Shown piece after piece: positions 1 to 8,479 of a stretch of DNA of 64,000 nucleotides. The notes under the pieces are model-generated. The model ran no database searches. It was not told the DNA's origin and worked only from the letters and a program-made list of their open reading frames with translations. The stretch comes from Pandoraea iniqua (GTDB lineage: Bacteria; Pseudomonadota; Gammaproteobacteria; Burkholderiales; Burkholderiaceae). The stretch lies in contig NZ_CABPSF010000002.1 of NCBI RefSeq assembly GCF_902459685.1, positions 558,001 to 622,000 on the forward strand, given 5' to 3'. Position 1 is the first letter of the stretch; each line of letters opens with the position of its first letter. The position numbers and the translations under genes were made by a program.

Positions 1-14
1 TTTTCGGCGAATTC

Positions 15-38
15 AGGGGCCCCACGGGGCCCCTTTCT
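15..38 (+). terminator. Rho-independent terminator of a gene left of the window
   Basis: A perfect 9-bp inverted repeat (AGGGGCCCC at 15-23 and GGGGCCCCT at 26-34) is followed by TTTCTT. It probably ends a transcript that begins outside the window. Confidence 0.6.
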
Positions 39-153
39 TATGCCCGCGCGCCGGGGTTCTCAGCGAGTCGGAAGCAATTTTTTCTCCACAGACGCGCGAG
101 CGCTTAGTCATTAGCATTTGCGCAACATCAATAAACGCCGGCTTATTTTCTGC

Positions 154-220
154 TTGTCTCACTTTATCCTCTTCGCCATAATTGTCTCACCTATTAACCA
201 TTGTTTCATAGGTAAGACAA
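154..220. promoter_or_regulatory. Candidate operator: three TTGTCT-type half-sites upstream of the porin operon
   Basis: TTGTCTCACCTA at 182-193 faces TAGGTAAGACAA at 209-220, an inverted repeat matching at 11 of 12 positions with a 15-bp spacer. A third, direct copy of TTGTCTCAC lies at 154-162. The half-site fits most of the TNGTNNNACNA consensus known for FadR-type GntR regulators, but no such regulator sits next to it; the AraC-family gene downstream is the only nearby regulator. The repeat lies 112 bp before the porin start and probably controls the porin and MFS genes together. The rest of 35-331 shows no gene. Confidence 0.5.
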
Positions 221-331
221 TATAACGATGTGAACCGAGACGTCCTGCAACGTTCTTGTTGACGGCGGCGTGATCGGTGCGGGGCCTCTGGACGGCGCCG
301 GAAGCATCAAGAAGCAGAACAGGAGTAGAAG

Positions 332-1414
332 GTGAAGAGACGCAGTATCGTCGCAGCGTGCCTCTTGGCATGCGTCGGCGCGGCCCATGCCGCAGGCAAT
401 TCGTTGCAGATTTACGGGACCATCGACGACGGCCTCACTTATGTGAGCAACTCCGGCGGCGGTCGTTTGTTCAAGATGGACGCCGGCATCGGCCAGCCTG
501 ATCGCTTCGGCCTGAAAGGGCGCGAGGATCTGGGCGGCGGGCTCGCGGCAGTATTTCAGTTGGAGCAGGGCTTCAACACCAGCACCGGCGCGTTGATCAA
601 CAGTGGCGTCGAGTGGAACCGTCAGGCGTGGGTCGGTCTGGCCAGCGATCGCTTCGGCACCGTCTCGATCGGCCATCAGACCGATTTCATGCAAGACGTG
701 TCGATTCGCTATTCGAACGGCTTCTGGCAGCACAACCTGTACGCCTACCACCCGGGCAACCTCGACAATCTGGCGAATTCCTCGCAGATCGACAATGCCG
801 TGAAGTGGAACAGCGCGAGCTATCTCGGCCTGACTGGCGGCCTGATGTACGGCTTCGCGGGCGGCAATGCGCTGGGCCGCACGGTCGGTGGCTATGTGAA
901 ATACGACAACGGTCCGTTGTCCGTCGCGGCTACCTACGTGAGCATCAACAAGCGCACATTCGACTTCTCGTCGCGCCTTGGGCTCACGTCGCTGTTCGGC
1001 CAGTCGGGGCTCTCGGCGACCAACGTCTTCAAGTCGGACGCCGTGAACAACACCGGCATCGGCGCCTCGTACCGCATCTCGTCGCGCTGGAACGTGCACG
1101 CGCTCTACACCCGCAGCGAAGTGCGCGCGGTGGGGGGCTCGGGCAACATGTTCAACTACGACGTCGGCAGCGAATATCGCGTGACCGATGCCAACGCGCT
1201 CACGCTCGGCTACTCGTACTCGTCGTTCAACCACACGCACTACAACCAAGTGGAAGCCGGCGATCTGTACTCGTTCTCGAAGCGCACGCAACTGCAAGCG
1301 CAGGTGACGTACATCGCGGCCAACGGTAACAACAAGGCGGCGTCGTACCCGATCGGCGCGTCGAGCAACCACGATCAGGTGCTCGTGCGCTTGGGCATGT
1401 ACCACAGCTTCTGA
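332..1414 (+). CDS. Gram-negative general porin (OmpC-like, Burkholderiales type)
   Basis: This encodes a 360-residue outer-membrane porin that would let small hydrophilic solutes diffuse into the periplasm. The start is GTG, chosen because AGGAG lies at 321-325 and the translation opens with a clean signal peptide (basic MKRR, hydrophobic core, AHA cleavage near residue 20). The mature N-terminus (SLQIYGTIDDGLTYVSN) is the typical first strand of Porin_4 family trimeric porins, and the protein ends in phenylalanine (YHSF), the outer-membrane assembly signal. Length fits the family. The MFS gene begins 35 bp later, so the two are probably co-transcribed and handle the same, unidentified, organic acid. 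Confidence 0.9.
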   Translation: MKRRSIVAACLLACVGAAHAAGNSLQIYGTIDDGLTYVSNSGGGRLFKMDAGIGQPDRFGLKGREDLGGGLAAVFQLEQGFNTSTGALINSGVEWNRQAWVGLASDRFGTVSIGHQTDFMQDVSIRYSNGFWQHNLYAYHPGNLDNLANSSQIDNAVKWNSASYLGLTGGLMYGFAGGNALGRTVGGYVKYDNGPLSVAATYVSINKRTFDFSSRLGLTSLFGQSGLSATNVFKSDAVNNTGIGASYRISSRWNVHALYTRSEVRAVGGSGNMFNYDVGSEYRVTDANALTLGYSYSSFNHTHYNQVEAGDLYSFSKRTQLQAQVTYIAANGNNKAASYPIGASSNHDQVLVRLGMYHSF

Positions 1415-1449
1415 TTGCGGCCCCCACGAGAATCAATACGAGAATTCAC

Positions 1450-2811
1450 ATGTCAGTCTCGCCGTCCCCCTCATCCGCGCAGCGCCCGTCGCGCGTGCGC
1501 TACTGGATGCTCTTTCTGGTGTTCGTCGGCACCGTGATCAACTATGTCGACCGCGCCAACCTGTCGGTGGCCGCGCCGATGCTCAAGCAGGAGTTCGGTC
1601 TGGGCCCGGTCGAACTGGGCTTCATCTTCTCCGCGTACGCGTGGACGTATGTCATCGCCAACATTCCGGGTGGCTGGGTCATCGACCGGTTCGGCACACG
1701 CGCCATTTATGGCGTGGCCATTCTGAGCTGGTCGGTGCTCACGTTCATGCAGGGTTTCGCGACGCGTTTCGTCACGCTGTTCGGCATGCGGCTTGGCGTG
1801 GGCATTGCCGAGGCACCGACATTCCCGGTCAACAACCGCGTGGTCTCGATCTGGTTTGCCCAGCGCGAGCGGGGCGTGGCGACCAGCGTCTATCTCGTGG
1901 GCCAGTACATCGGCATGGCGGCACTCACGCCGTTGCTGTTCTGGATTGCGCACACGTGGGGCTGGCGTGAGATCTTCTACGCGACGGGCTTGCTTGGCAT
2001 TGTCTGGGCCGGTGTCTGGTATCTGGGCTATCGCGATCCGGACAAGTGTTCGTGGGTCAACGCGGCCGAGTTGCAGCACATCCGCAGTGGCGGCGCGCTC
2101 GTGGAAGTGAAGTCTGCGGATCATGCCGCCGCGCAGAAATTCCCTTGGAAAAAGTTGCTGGCGCTGTTCCGCAACCGGCAGATCATCGCCATTTGCGTGG
2201 GCAAGTTCGCGTCGCTCTCGTCGCTGTACTTCTTCCTGACGTGGTTCCCGACTTACCTGATCACCGAGCGCAAGATGACGGTGCTCAAGGCGGGCGGCAT
2301 GACGTCGGTGCCGTTTGTCGCGGCGTCGATCGGTGTGGTGTGCGGCGGGTTGCTTTCTGACTGGCTGCTGCGACGTGGCGTGGCCGTGGGCACGGCGCGC
2401 AAGACGCCGATCGTGACGGGCCTGCTGCTCGTGCCGACGATGTCGCTGTGCGTGCTGACGGATGCCAACTGGCTCGTCATCGCCATCATGTCGTTCGCGT
2501 TCTTCGCGCAGGGCGTCGCTTCGGCGTCGTGGTCGCTGGTGGCCGATATTGCCCCGAAGGGCATGGTCGGGATCACCGGCGGCGCGGTCAACTTTGCCGG
2601 CAATCTGTCGGGCATCGTGACCCCGATTGCCATCGGCTTTATCGTGAAGGCTACCGGTTCGTTTGGGTGGGCGCTGGGGCTGATCAGCCTGTTCGCCATT
2701 GCCGGCGTGCTGTGCTATCTGCTGCTGCTCGGCGAGGTGAAGCGTATCGAGTTGGACGACGATGACCACGGCGCAGAACAGCGTGCCGACGTGAAGGCCA
2801 AGGCGGCTTGA
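1450..2811 (+). CDS. MFS transporter, anion:cation symporter (ACS) family
   Basis: A 453-residue inner-membrane permease with about twelve hydrophobic segments and a short cytoplasmic N-terminus. Residues around NYVDRANLSVAAP in the first helix and GGWVIDRFGTR between helices 2 and 3 are typical of the ACS branch of the major facilitator superfamily (GudP, GarP, ExuT and phthalate transporters). Members import sugar acids or carboxylates with protons. The specific substrate cannot be read from sequence. It follows the porin by 35 bp, which suggests an outer- plus inner-membrane uptake pair under the upstream operator. The last 20 or so residues are charged and variable. Confidence 0.85.
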   Translation: MSVSPSPSSAQRPSRVRYWMLFLVFVGTVINYVDRANLSVAAPMLKQEFGLGPVELGFIFSAYAWTYVIANIPGGWVIDRFGTRAIYGVAILSWSVLTFMQGFATRFVTLFGMRLGVGIAEAPTFPVNNRVVSIWFAQRERGVATSVYLVGQYIGMAALTPLLFWIAHTWGWREIFYATGLLGIVWAGVWYLGYRDPDKCSWVNAAELQHIRSGGALVEVKSADHAAAQKFPWKKLLALFRNRQIIAICVGKFASLSSLYFFLTWFPTYLITERKMTVLKAGGMTSVPFVAASIGVVCGGLLSDWLLRRGVAVGTARKTPIVTGLLLVPTMSLCVLTDANWLVIAIMSFAFFAQGVASASWSLVADIAPKGMVGITGGAVNFAGNLSGIVTPIAIGFIVKATGSFGWALGLISLFAIAGVLCYLLLLGEVKRIELDDDDHGAEQRADVKAKAA

Positions 2812-2841
2812 GGCGGCGTCTTATTCTCAGGTAGTGCAATG

Positions 2842-2888
2842 AAAAGCGGTGCGAAAGGCAGATACCCTGCCGGTCGTACCGCTTTTTT
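2842..2888. terminator. Bidirectional terminator between the MFS and AraC genes
   Basis: AAAAGCGGT (2842-2850) pairs with ACCGCTTTT (2878-2886), with an inner GGCAG/CTGCC stem, followed by a T run to 2888. A-rich and T-rich flanks let it serve both convergent genes. It touches the stop codon of the AraC gene. Confidence 0.75.
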
Positions 2889-3898
2889 CATGCCTCGACG
2901 GCTTGTCGCCGATAGTCGCCCGGACGTACCCCGGTCCACTTGCGGAACGCGCGAAAGAACGCGCTCGGATCGGCAAAGCCCAGCGACAACGCAATATCGA
3001 GCATGGGCTTAGACGTATTGCACAGCGCATGGATGGCAAGGTCGCGTCGCAACTGGTCCTTGATCGATTGATACGACTGGCCCTCGTCTTCGAGCCGCCG
3101 CCGCAGCGTCGACGCCGTGGTGTGAAACTCGCCCGCGAGCGCTTCGAACGCCGGCCAGCTGTCGGTCGGCATGGTCTTCAACCGTCGCCGAACCCGCGCG
3201 ACCATTCCCTTCGTGTTCTTGTATTTGAGGATGATATTGCCCGGTGCGGCACGCAGGAAATCCTTGACGGTGACTTCGTCCTGCACCACGGGAAGATCGA
3301 GACATGCCGCGTCGAACTCGATGCCGGTGTGTTCGGCATTGAAGACCAGCCGCGGCGAATACATAGTGCGGTACTCGTCGCTATAAACCGGCTCGTCATA
3401 GGCAAAGTACGCGGTGCTTAGCGACACGCGGCGCGCGATGAGCCAGCAGGTGAGCGCGTAAAAGAGGATCAGCAACGTCTCGTGGCCGAAGACGCGCGGT
3501 GCCTGCGCATCGTCACGTTCGTGCACCTCGAGCCGGGCCAGCGAGCCGTCGCGCACGAGATGCATTTCGAGGTCATCGAGCAGCAAGCCGAAGAAGCGTG
3601 CGGCCCGCAATAGCGCCTGTTCCAGCGTGCGACAAGCGATCACGCTGTGGCACAGCATCGCAAAACTGCCGACCTTCATGCGGCGAGAATCCTGCCCGAA
3701 AAACTCGTCGTCCAGTGCAATGCTGATGAGCCGCCAGAGTCTGGCGTAACGATCGGCCGGCACGCGCGCCTGCGGATGCGCAAGCAGCGCGGGGGCGATA
3801 TCGGCGGCACGCAACAGCGCGTACGAATCGCCGCCGAGACGCTCGACGTGAGCGAGCGCGTTGATGACGAAGTGAATCGAGATGCTGCCTTTTTCCAT
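2888..3898 (-). CDS. AraC-family transcriptional regulator
   Basis: A 336-residue cytoplasmic regulator. The N-terminal two thirds resemble the AraC-type ligand-binding region found in OruR/ArgR-like regulators. The C-terminal ~100 residues (from about 235) carry the paired helix-turn-helix: FHTTASTLRRRLEDEG, then LDIALSLGFADPSAFFRAFRKWTG, whose core SLGFADPSAFFRAF is the classic second AraC helix. It is convergent with the porin/MFS unit and lies upstream of no other gene on its strand except the SDR, which begins far behind it. It may regulate the porin/MFS unit or the fatty-acid genes; its target is not shown by the sequence. Confidence 0.88.
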   Translation of the reverse strand: MEKGSISIHFVINALAHVERLGGDSYALLRAADIAPALLAHPQARVPADRYARLWRLISIALDDEFFGQDSRRMKVGSFAMLCHSVIACRTLEQALLRAARFFGLLLDDLEMHLVRDGSLARLEVHERDDAQAPRVFGHETLLILFYALTCWLIARRVSLSTAYFAYDEPVYSDEYRTMYSPRLVFNAEHTGIEFDAACLDLPVVQDEVTVKDFLRAAPGNIILKYKNTKGMVARVRRRLKTMPTDSWPAFEALAGEFHTTASTLRRRLEDEGQSYQSIKDQLRRDLAIHALCNTSKPMLDIALSLGFADPSAFFRAFRKWTGVRPGDYRRQAVEA

Positions 3899-4018
3899 GC
3901 GTGGCGAACCGGGATGTCGGAGCAGGGGGACGCAGGGATTCTAGCAGTGCGGCCCCCGTCATCGCTTCGACAGCCGTCCGAAAATCGGATCGGCGGTTTC
4001 CTAATTCGCCAACGGGTC

Positions 4019-4786
4019 TTACTTCGGTGCCATGCGCAGCGCGCCGTCAAGGCGAATGACTTCACCGTTCAGCATGGTGTTCTCGACGATATGGCGCACC
4101 AGACCGGCGTATTCGGACGGACGGCCCAGACGCGGCGGGAAGGGCACCGATGCGCCCAGTGCTGCCTGCACTTCGGGCGTCATGCCGGCCATCATCGGTG
4201 TCTCGAAAATGCCCGGGGCTACCGTCACCACGCGTACGCCCACGCGCGCCAGTTCGCGGGCGGCGGGCAGCGTCAGCGCAGCCACACCTCCCTTGGACGC
4301 TGCGTAGGCCGCTTGGCCGATCTGACCGTCGAACGCTGCCACCGAAGCGGTATTGACGATCACGCCGCGCTCACCTTCCGCGTCGGCGGTGCCTTCGGCC
4401 ATGGCCGACGCCGCGATACGCAACACGTTGAAGGTGCCGATCAGATTGACGTTGACGATGCGCGCAAAGCTGTCGAGCCGGTGCGGCCCCTGCTTGCCGA
4501 GAATGCGCTCGCCGATGACGAGCCCCGCGCAGTTGACGACGCCGTTCAGACGGCCGAAGGCGGTTGTTGCCGTATCGACCAGACGTTGCACGTCGTCTTC
4601 GCGCGTGATGTCGGTCACGACGAAGCGTGCGGCGTCACCCAGTGCTTCGGCCTGCTTGGCGCCGGCTTCGGCGTTGATGTCGCCCAGCACGACTTTCGCA
4701 CCGGCATCGACAAACATGCGCGCGGTGGCGGCACCCAGACCGGACGACGCGCCGGTGACGATGAATACGTGATCCTTGATCTGCAT
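4019..4786 (-). CDS. Short-chain dehydrogenase, 3-hydroxyacyl-CoA / 2-methyl-3-hydroxybutyryl-CoA dehydrogenase type
   Basis: A 255-residue NAD(H)-dependent SDR. The nucleotide-binding motif TGASSGLG is at residues 11-18, and the catalytic residues are Ser148, Tyr161 and Lys165 (YAASK). The sequence is of the HSD17B10 type, which oxidises 3-hydroxyacyl-CoAs, including the isoleucine intermediate 2-methyl-3-hydroxybutyryl-CoA. It lies 69 bp downstream of the acyl-CoA synthetase on the same strand and near an acyl-CoA dehydrogenase and a 3-hydroxyisobutyryl-CoA hydrolase. This supports branched-chain amino acid or fatty acid breakdown. Substrate is inferred. Confidence 0.85.
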   Translation of the reverse strand: MQIKDHVFIVTGASSGLGAATARMFVDAGAKVVLGDINAEAGAKQAEALGDAARFVVTDITREDDVQRLVDTATTAFGRLNGVVNCAGLVIGERILGKQGPHRLDSFARIVNVNLIGTFNVLRIAASAMAEGTADAEGERGVIVNTASVAAFDGQIGQAAYAASKGGVAALTLPAARELARVGVRVVTVAPGIFETPMMAGMTPEVQAALGASVPFPPRLGRPSEYAGLVRHIVENTMLNGEVIRLDGALRMAPK

Positions 4787-4855
4787 TGACTGCGCTTCCT
4801 GTAAAGAAATGGGTGTCGAGCTTCGGGTTCGAGATTCAGATTCGAGCCTCAGATA

Positions 4856-6517
4856 TCAGGCTGCATTGGCCGCCGCCTGCTGCGCCTTGGCGATTTCCTG
4901 ATTACGCAGGATGAACCGCTGCAACTTGCCGCTTGGTGTCTTGGGCAACTCGCTGACGAATTCGACTTCGCGCGGATAGGCGTGGGTAGAAAGCCGATGC
5001 CGCACGTGCTCCTGCAATTCGCAGGCGAGCGCTTCGCTCGGGGCGTACTGCGGATGCAAGACGACGAACGCCTTGACCAATTCCGTGCGCTTCGGGTCGG
5101 GCTTGCCGACCACCGCCGTTTCGACCACGGCCGGGTGTTCGATGAGCGCGCTCTCCACGTCGAACGGCCCGATGCGGTAACCGGCAGAGGTGATCACGTC
5201 GTCGTTGCGGCCGACAAAGCTGATGCTGCCATCGTCGTTGCGCTCGACCGTATCGCCCGAGAGGTAGTAATCGCCGACGAACGACGGCGTCTCGCGCTCC
5301 CAATAGCCGCCGAACCACATGAGCGGCGATTGCTTGCGGTCGAGGGCGAGCACGCCGGGTTGCCCGGCCGGGCATTCGCGCCCGTCGTCGTCGAGTACGA
5401 CGACGCGATGCCCCGGCGAGGCGAAACCGGCGGCCCCCGCCTGCACCGGATGGTTGAGGGCGTGATGGTTGCACACGACCATACCCAGTTCGGTCTGGCC
5501 GTAGTGATCGTGAATGGTCACGCCGAGGTGTTCGGCAAACCAGCGAATGACTTCCGGGTTGAGCGGTTCGCCCGCGCTGGACACGGCGCGCAACTGCCCT
5601 TTGACGGGCGCGGCGGCCTTGTCGCCACCGGCAATCAGCAGCCGGAAGGCGGTGGGCGACCCGGCAAGGTTGGTGATGCCGAGTTTTCGGATGACCCGGT
5701 AGGTGCTTTCGACGTTGAACGGGCCGTCGTAGAACGTGGTCGGGATACCCATGGCCAGCGGCCCCGTCACGGCGTAGTAAAGGCCGTAAGCCCAGCCCGG
5801 ATCGGCGATGTTCCAGAACGTGTCGGTCGGACGCAGGTCGACGGCGTCGCGCATGTAGCCCACGAAAGCCATGATCGCGCGCAGCGGCACCATGACCGGC
5901 TTGGCGGCACCGGTCGTGCCCGAGGTGAACATCATCAGGAACGGATCGTCGCCACGCCGCATCACGGGCGCGAACGTCTCGGGGTGTTGTTCGACTTCAT
6001 GCCAGAAGCTGAAATCGCCACGTCGCACGCCTTCGCCGCGCGGCCCGCTCACCGTTGTCACGGGCGGGCAGTTCGCGACTTTGTCGAGCTTGGTACGATT
6101 GGCGGCGTCGGTCACCACGAGCTTGCTTTGCGCGCCTTGCAGGCGATGCTCGATCGCTTTCGGACCGAACGCGGTGAACAGCGGCTGATAGACCGCCCCC
6201 GCTCGCCACGTGCCGAGAATCGTTACGAGCAATTCGGGCGTGCGCGGCAACAGTCCACTGACGCGGTCGCCGGGCTGAACGCCTTGTTCGCGCAGAAAGT
6301 TGGCAAAGCGCGCCGAGAGCGTCTGGAGTTGACGGAACGTCCACGTCTGGCTCGTGCCGTCGCGGCCCTCCCAGAACAGGGCGATACGCCCGGGCAGGGC
6401 ATGCCGGTCACAGCATTCGATGCAGGCGTTCATCGCATCGAGATTGCCGTCGAGCGTGGCCTTTACGGTCGCGTCGAGATCGAATGCCGCGTAGGCATTG
6501 GCGTAATCCGCAGTCAT
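4856..6517 (-). CDS. AMP-forming acyl-CoA synthetase (medium-chain / acetyl-CoA synthetase-like)
   Basis: A 553-residue adenylate-forming ligase that makes an acyl-AMP from an acid and ATP and then the acyl-CoA. The P-loop-like motif MFTSGTTGAAKPV is near residue 190, the adenylation motif DHYGQTELG near 335, YLSGD near 415, and the C-terminal catalytic lysine motif PKTPSGKLQRF near 525. Length and motifs fit the ACSM/AcsA-related acyl-CoA synthetases rather than long-chain FadD. The RBS (AGGAGACAA) precedes the ATG closely. It is the first gene of a reverse-strand pair with the SDR and diverges from the acyl-CoA dehydrogenase across the inverted-repeat element. Preferred acid is unknown. Confidence 0.88.
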   Translation of the reverse strand: MTADYANAYAAFDLDATVKATLDGNLDAMNACIECCDRHALPGRIALFWEGRDGTSQTWTFRQLQTLSARFANFLREQGVQPGDRVSGLLPRTPELLVTILGTWRAGAVYQPLFTAFGPKAIEHRLQGAQSKLVVTDAANRTKLDKVANCPPVTTVSGPRGEGVRRGDFSFWHEVEQHPETFAPVMRRGDDPFLMMFTSGTTGAAKPVMVPLRAIMAFVGYMRDAVDLRPTDTFWNIADPGWAYGLYYAVTGPLAMGIPTTFYDGPFNVESTYRVIRKLGITNLAGSPTAFRLLIAGGDKAAAPVKGQLRAVSSAGEPLNPEVIRWFAEHLGVTIHDHYGQTELGMVVCNHHALNHPVQAGAAGFASPGHRVVVLDDDGRECPAGQPGVLALDRKQSPLMWFGGYWERETPSFVGDYYLSGDTVERNDDGSISFVGRNDDVITSAGYRIGPFDVESALIEHPAVVETAVVGKPDPKRTELVKAFVVLHPQYAPSEALACELQEHVRHRLSTHAYPREVEFVSELPKTPSGKLQRFILRNQEIAKAQQAAANAA

Positions 6518-6893
6518 GGCTTGTCTCCTGTAGTCGGATGCTGGCCGGTAACAACGCGCCTATGATGAAGGCGCCGGCGCCAGCAAGACGGGCCCGGCGG
6601 ACGGCGGCGTGTCGTATCGGCCTCCCCGGGCACCGTCTTGATTTGGCGCGGTGTTCGCGGGGCGATGGCGAAATTCATCGTAATGCGGGCCGTCGGCGAC
6701 AGGCAATGTCCAAACGGGTCAGATTGGGTGAGGGATTTATCCACTGGACGCCGGTACTGGCCGGTCCCGATCCGCCCCGATGGGCAAGGCCTAGGGGTTT
6801 ATCCGAGGCCGTTGCCAGAGGTTTCCGATGGCAATTCTGCTCATCCAATTTGCCGCTTTTGGCTATGGTGTCGCGCCACCGGCATCCCTAAAC

Positions 6894-7166
6894 TTAGGGC
6901 CTGCTCCCCCTAATTCCGGGCTCGTGTTGCCCGGCCAAAGGGGCGAGCGCGAGGAATGAGCCGAAGCGAATATCGGGAATATTCGCGAGGATCATGACGT
7001 GGCGATCGCCCCTTTGGGTGGGCAACCCGAAGGGAACGTGCCCTACCGGCCGTCTGGCGGCGTTGCCCGCAGCTTGCTTGGAGCGACCAAGCGGCGCTGC
7101 GGGCGCCTTGCCAGCCAGCCGGTAGAACACGTTCACGAGCCCGGAATTAGGGGGAACAGGCCCTAA
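6894..7166. repeat. 273-bp element with 33-bp terminal inverted repeats and two internal hairpin arms (MITE-like or structured RNA)
   Basis: The ends 6894-6926 and 7134-7166 are reverse complements at 32 of 33 positions. Inside, one arm is closed by TTGCCC 6927-6932 / GGGCAA 7020-7025 and CCAAAGGGGCGA 6935-6946 / TCGCCCCTTTGG 7006-7017, with an apical GCGAATAT 6966-6973 / ATATTCGC 6979-6986. The second arm has GAACGTG 7034-7040 / CACGTTC 7128-7134, CTACCGGC 7043-7050 / GCCGGTAG 7118-7125, GCCCGCAGC 7065-7073 / GCTGCGGGC 7096-7104 and GCTTGG 7076-7081 / CCAAGC 7087-7092. There is no transposase. It lies in the 700-bp divergent gap between the acyl-CoA synthetase and the acyl-CoA dehydrogenase; nothing else was recognised in 6518-6893. 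Confidence 0.75.
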
Positions 7167-7218
7167 TCCATCGACATCAAAACGGCGCCAGTGGCCATCA
7201 CGGTGCGGGAGACAGAGC

Positions 7219-8352
7219 ATGGATTTCTATACCGAAGACCAACGCATGATTCGCGACATGGCGCGCAGCTTCTCGAGTGAGCAACTCGCGCCGCATGCCG
7301 CCCAGTGGGATCGCGACTGCGCACTGCCCGACGCCATGGTGGCGCAGATGGGCGAGCTGGGCCTGCTTGGCATGATGGTGCCCGAGGAGTTTGGCGGCTC
7401 GTACACCGACTACACGGCCTATGCCCTGGCAATGGAGGAGATCGCCGTCGGGTGTGCATCGACTGCCACGATGATGTCGGTCCATAACTCGGTCGGTTGT
7501 GCCCCGATTCTGAAGTTCGGCAACGAGGCGCAACGGCAGCGCTGGCTACCGGATTTGGCAGCCGGGCGAAAGATCGGCGCCTTCTGCCTGACCGAGCCGC
7601 AGGCTGGATCGGAAGCGAACAATCTGCGCACGCGCGCCGAACGCCGCGACGGGAAGTGGGTCATCAACGGCAACAAGCAATTCGTGACGAACGGCAAGCG
7701 AGCAGCCATGGCGATCGTCTTCGCCGTCACCGATCCGGCGGCGGGCAAGCGCGGTATTTCGGCTTTCATCGTGCCGACGGATACCCCCGGTTTTGAAGTG
7801 GGGCCGCCCGAGCACAAGCTCGGCATCCGGGCCTCAGACACCTGCCCTATCACGCTGGTGGATTGTGCTGTCGACGATGACGCACTGCTGGGCGAGCCGG
7901 GGCAGGGGCTGAAGATCGCGCTGTCCAATCTGGAAGGCGGGCGCATCGGCATCGCTGCGCTGGCGCTGGGGGTGGCACGCGCGGCATTCGAAGCGGCGTT
8001 GCGCTATTCGGGAGAGCGTCAGCAATTCGGCAAGCCGATCCGTGAGCATCAGAGCATTGCCAATATGCTCGCGGACATGGCCACGCGTATCAACGCCGCA
8101 CGGTTTCTGATCCTTCACGCGGCGGCACTTCGTACGCAAGGGCTGCCGTGTCTGTCGGAGGCATCGCAGGCGAAGCTCTTTGCCTCGGAATTGGCGGAAT
8201 CGGTGTGCACGCACGCGATTCAGATTCATGGCGGCTACGGCTACCTTCAGGACTATCCGGTCGAGCGCCACTATCGCGACGCCCGCATCACCCAGATCTA
8301 CGAAGGCACGAGTGAGATCCAGCGACAGGTGATCGCCCGCAATCTGGACTGA
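7219..8352 (+). CDS. Acyl-CoA dehydrogenase, probably isobutyryl-CoA (short branched-chain) dehydrogenase
   Basis: A 377-residue FAD flavoprotein that introduces the alpha,beta double bond into an acyl-CoA and passes electrons to ETF. Family signatures include [19 protein letters not shown] near residue 130, [20 protein letters not shown] near 270, and the C-terminal [10 protein letters not shown], whose first Glu is the usual catalytic base. The 3-hydroxyisobutyryl-CoA hydrolase gene begins 127 bp downstream, which points to valine breakdown (isobutyryl-CoA to methacrylyl-CoA). The usual companions mmsA, mmsB and a separate enoyl-CoA hydratase are not in the window. The ATG start follows a GGGAGA Shine-Dalgarno-like sequence. 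Confidence 0.9.
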   Translation: MDFYTEDQRMIRDMARSFSSEQLAPHAAQWDRDCALPDAMVAQMGELGLLGMMVPEEFGGSYTDYTAYALAMEEIAVGCASTATMMSVHNSVGCAPILKFGNEAQRQRWLPDLAAGRKIGAFCLTEPQAGSEANNLRTRAERRDGKWVINGNKQFVTNGKRAAMAIVFAVTDPAAGKRGISAFIVPTDTPGFEVGPPEHKLGIRASDTCPITLVDCAVDDDALLGEPGQGLKIALSNLEGGRIGIAALALGVARAAFEAALRYSGERQQFGKPIREHQSIANMLADMATRINAARFLILHAAALRTQGLPCLSEASQAKLFASELAESVCTHAIQIHGGYGYLQDYPVERHYRDARITQIYEGTSEIQRQVIARNLD

Positions 8353-8376
8353 GAGCCTAAGGCGCTACGTACGTTC

Positions 8377-8455
8377 GTTCGTACTTTCGTACTTTCGTAC
8401 GACAGGCGCGAACGACAACGGGCCGACCACCCGGCACGACAACCCGGCACGACAA
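8377..8455. repeat. Short tandem repeats in the intergenic spacer
   Basis: Three 8-mers (GTTCGTAC, TTTCGTAC, TTTCGTAC) run from 8377 to 8400. Two exact copies of CCCGGCACGACAA follow at 8430-8442 and 8443-8455. They sit between the acyl-CoA dehydrogenase and the hydrolase and are probably replication-slippage products. Confidence 0.7.
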
Positions 8456-8479
8456 CCCCGCACACCGCGAGGAGGGCAC

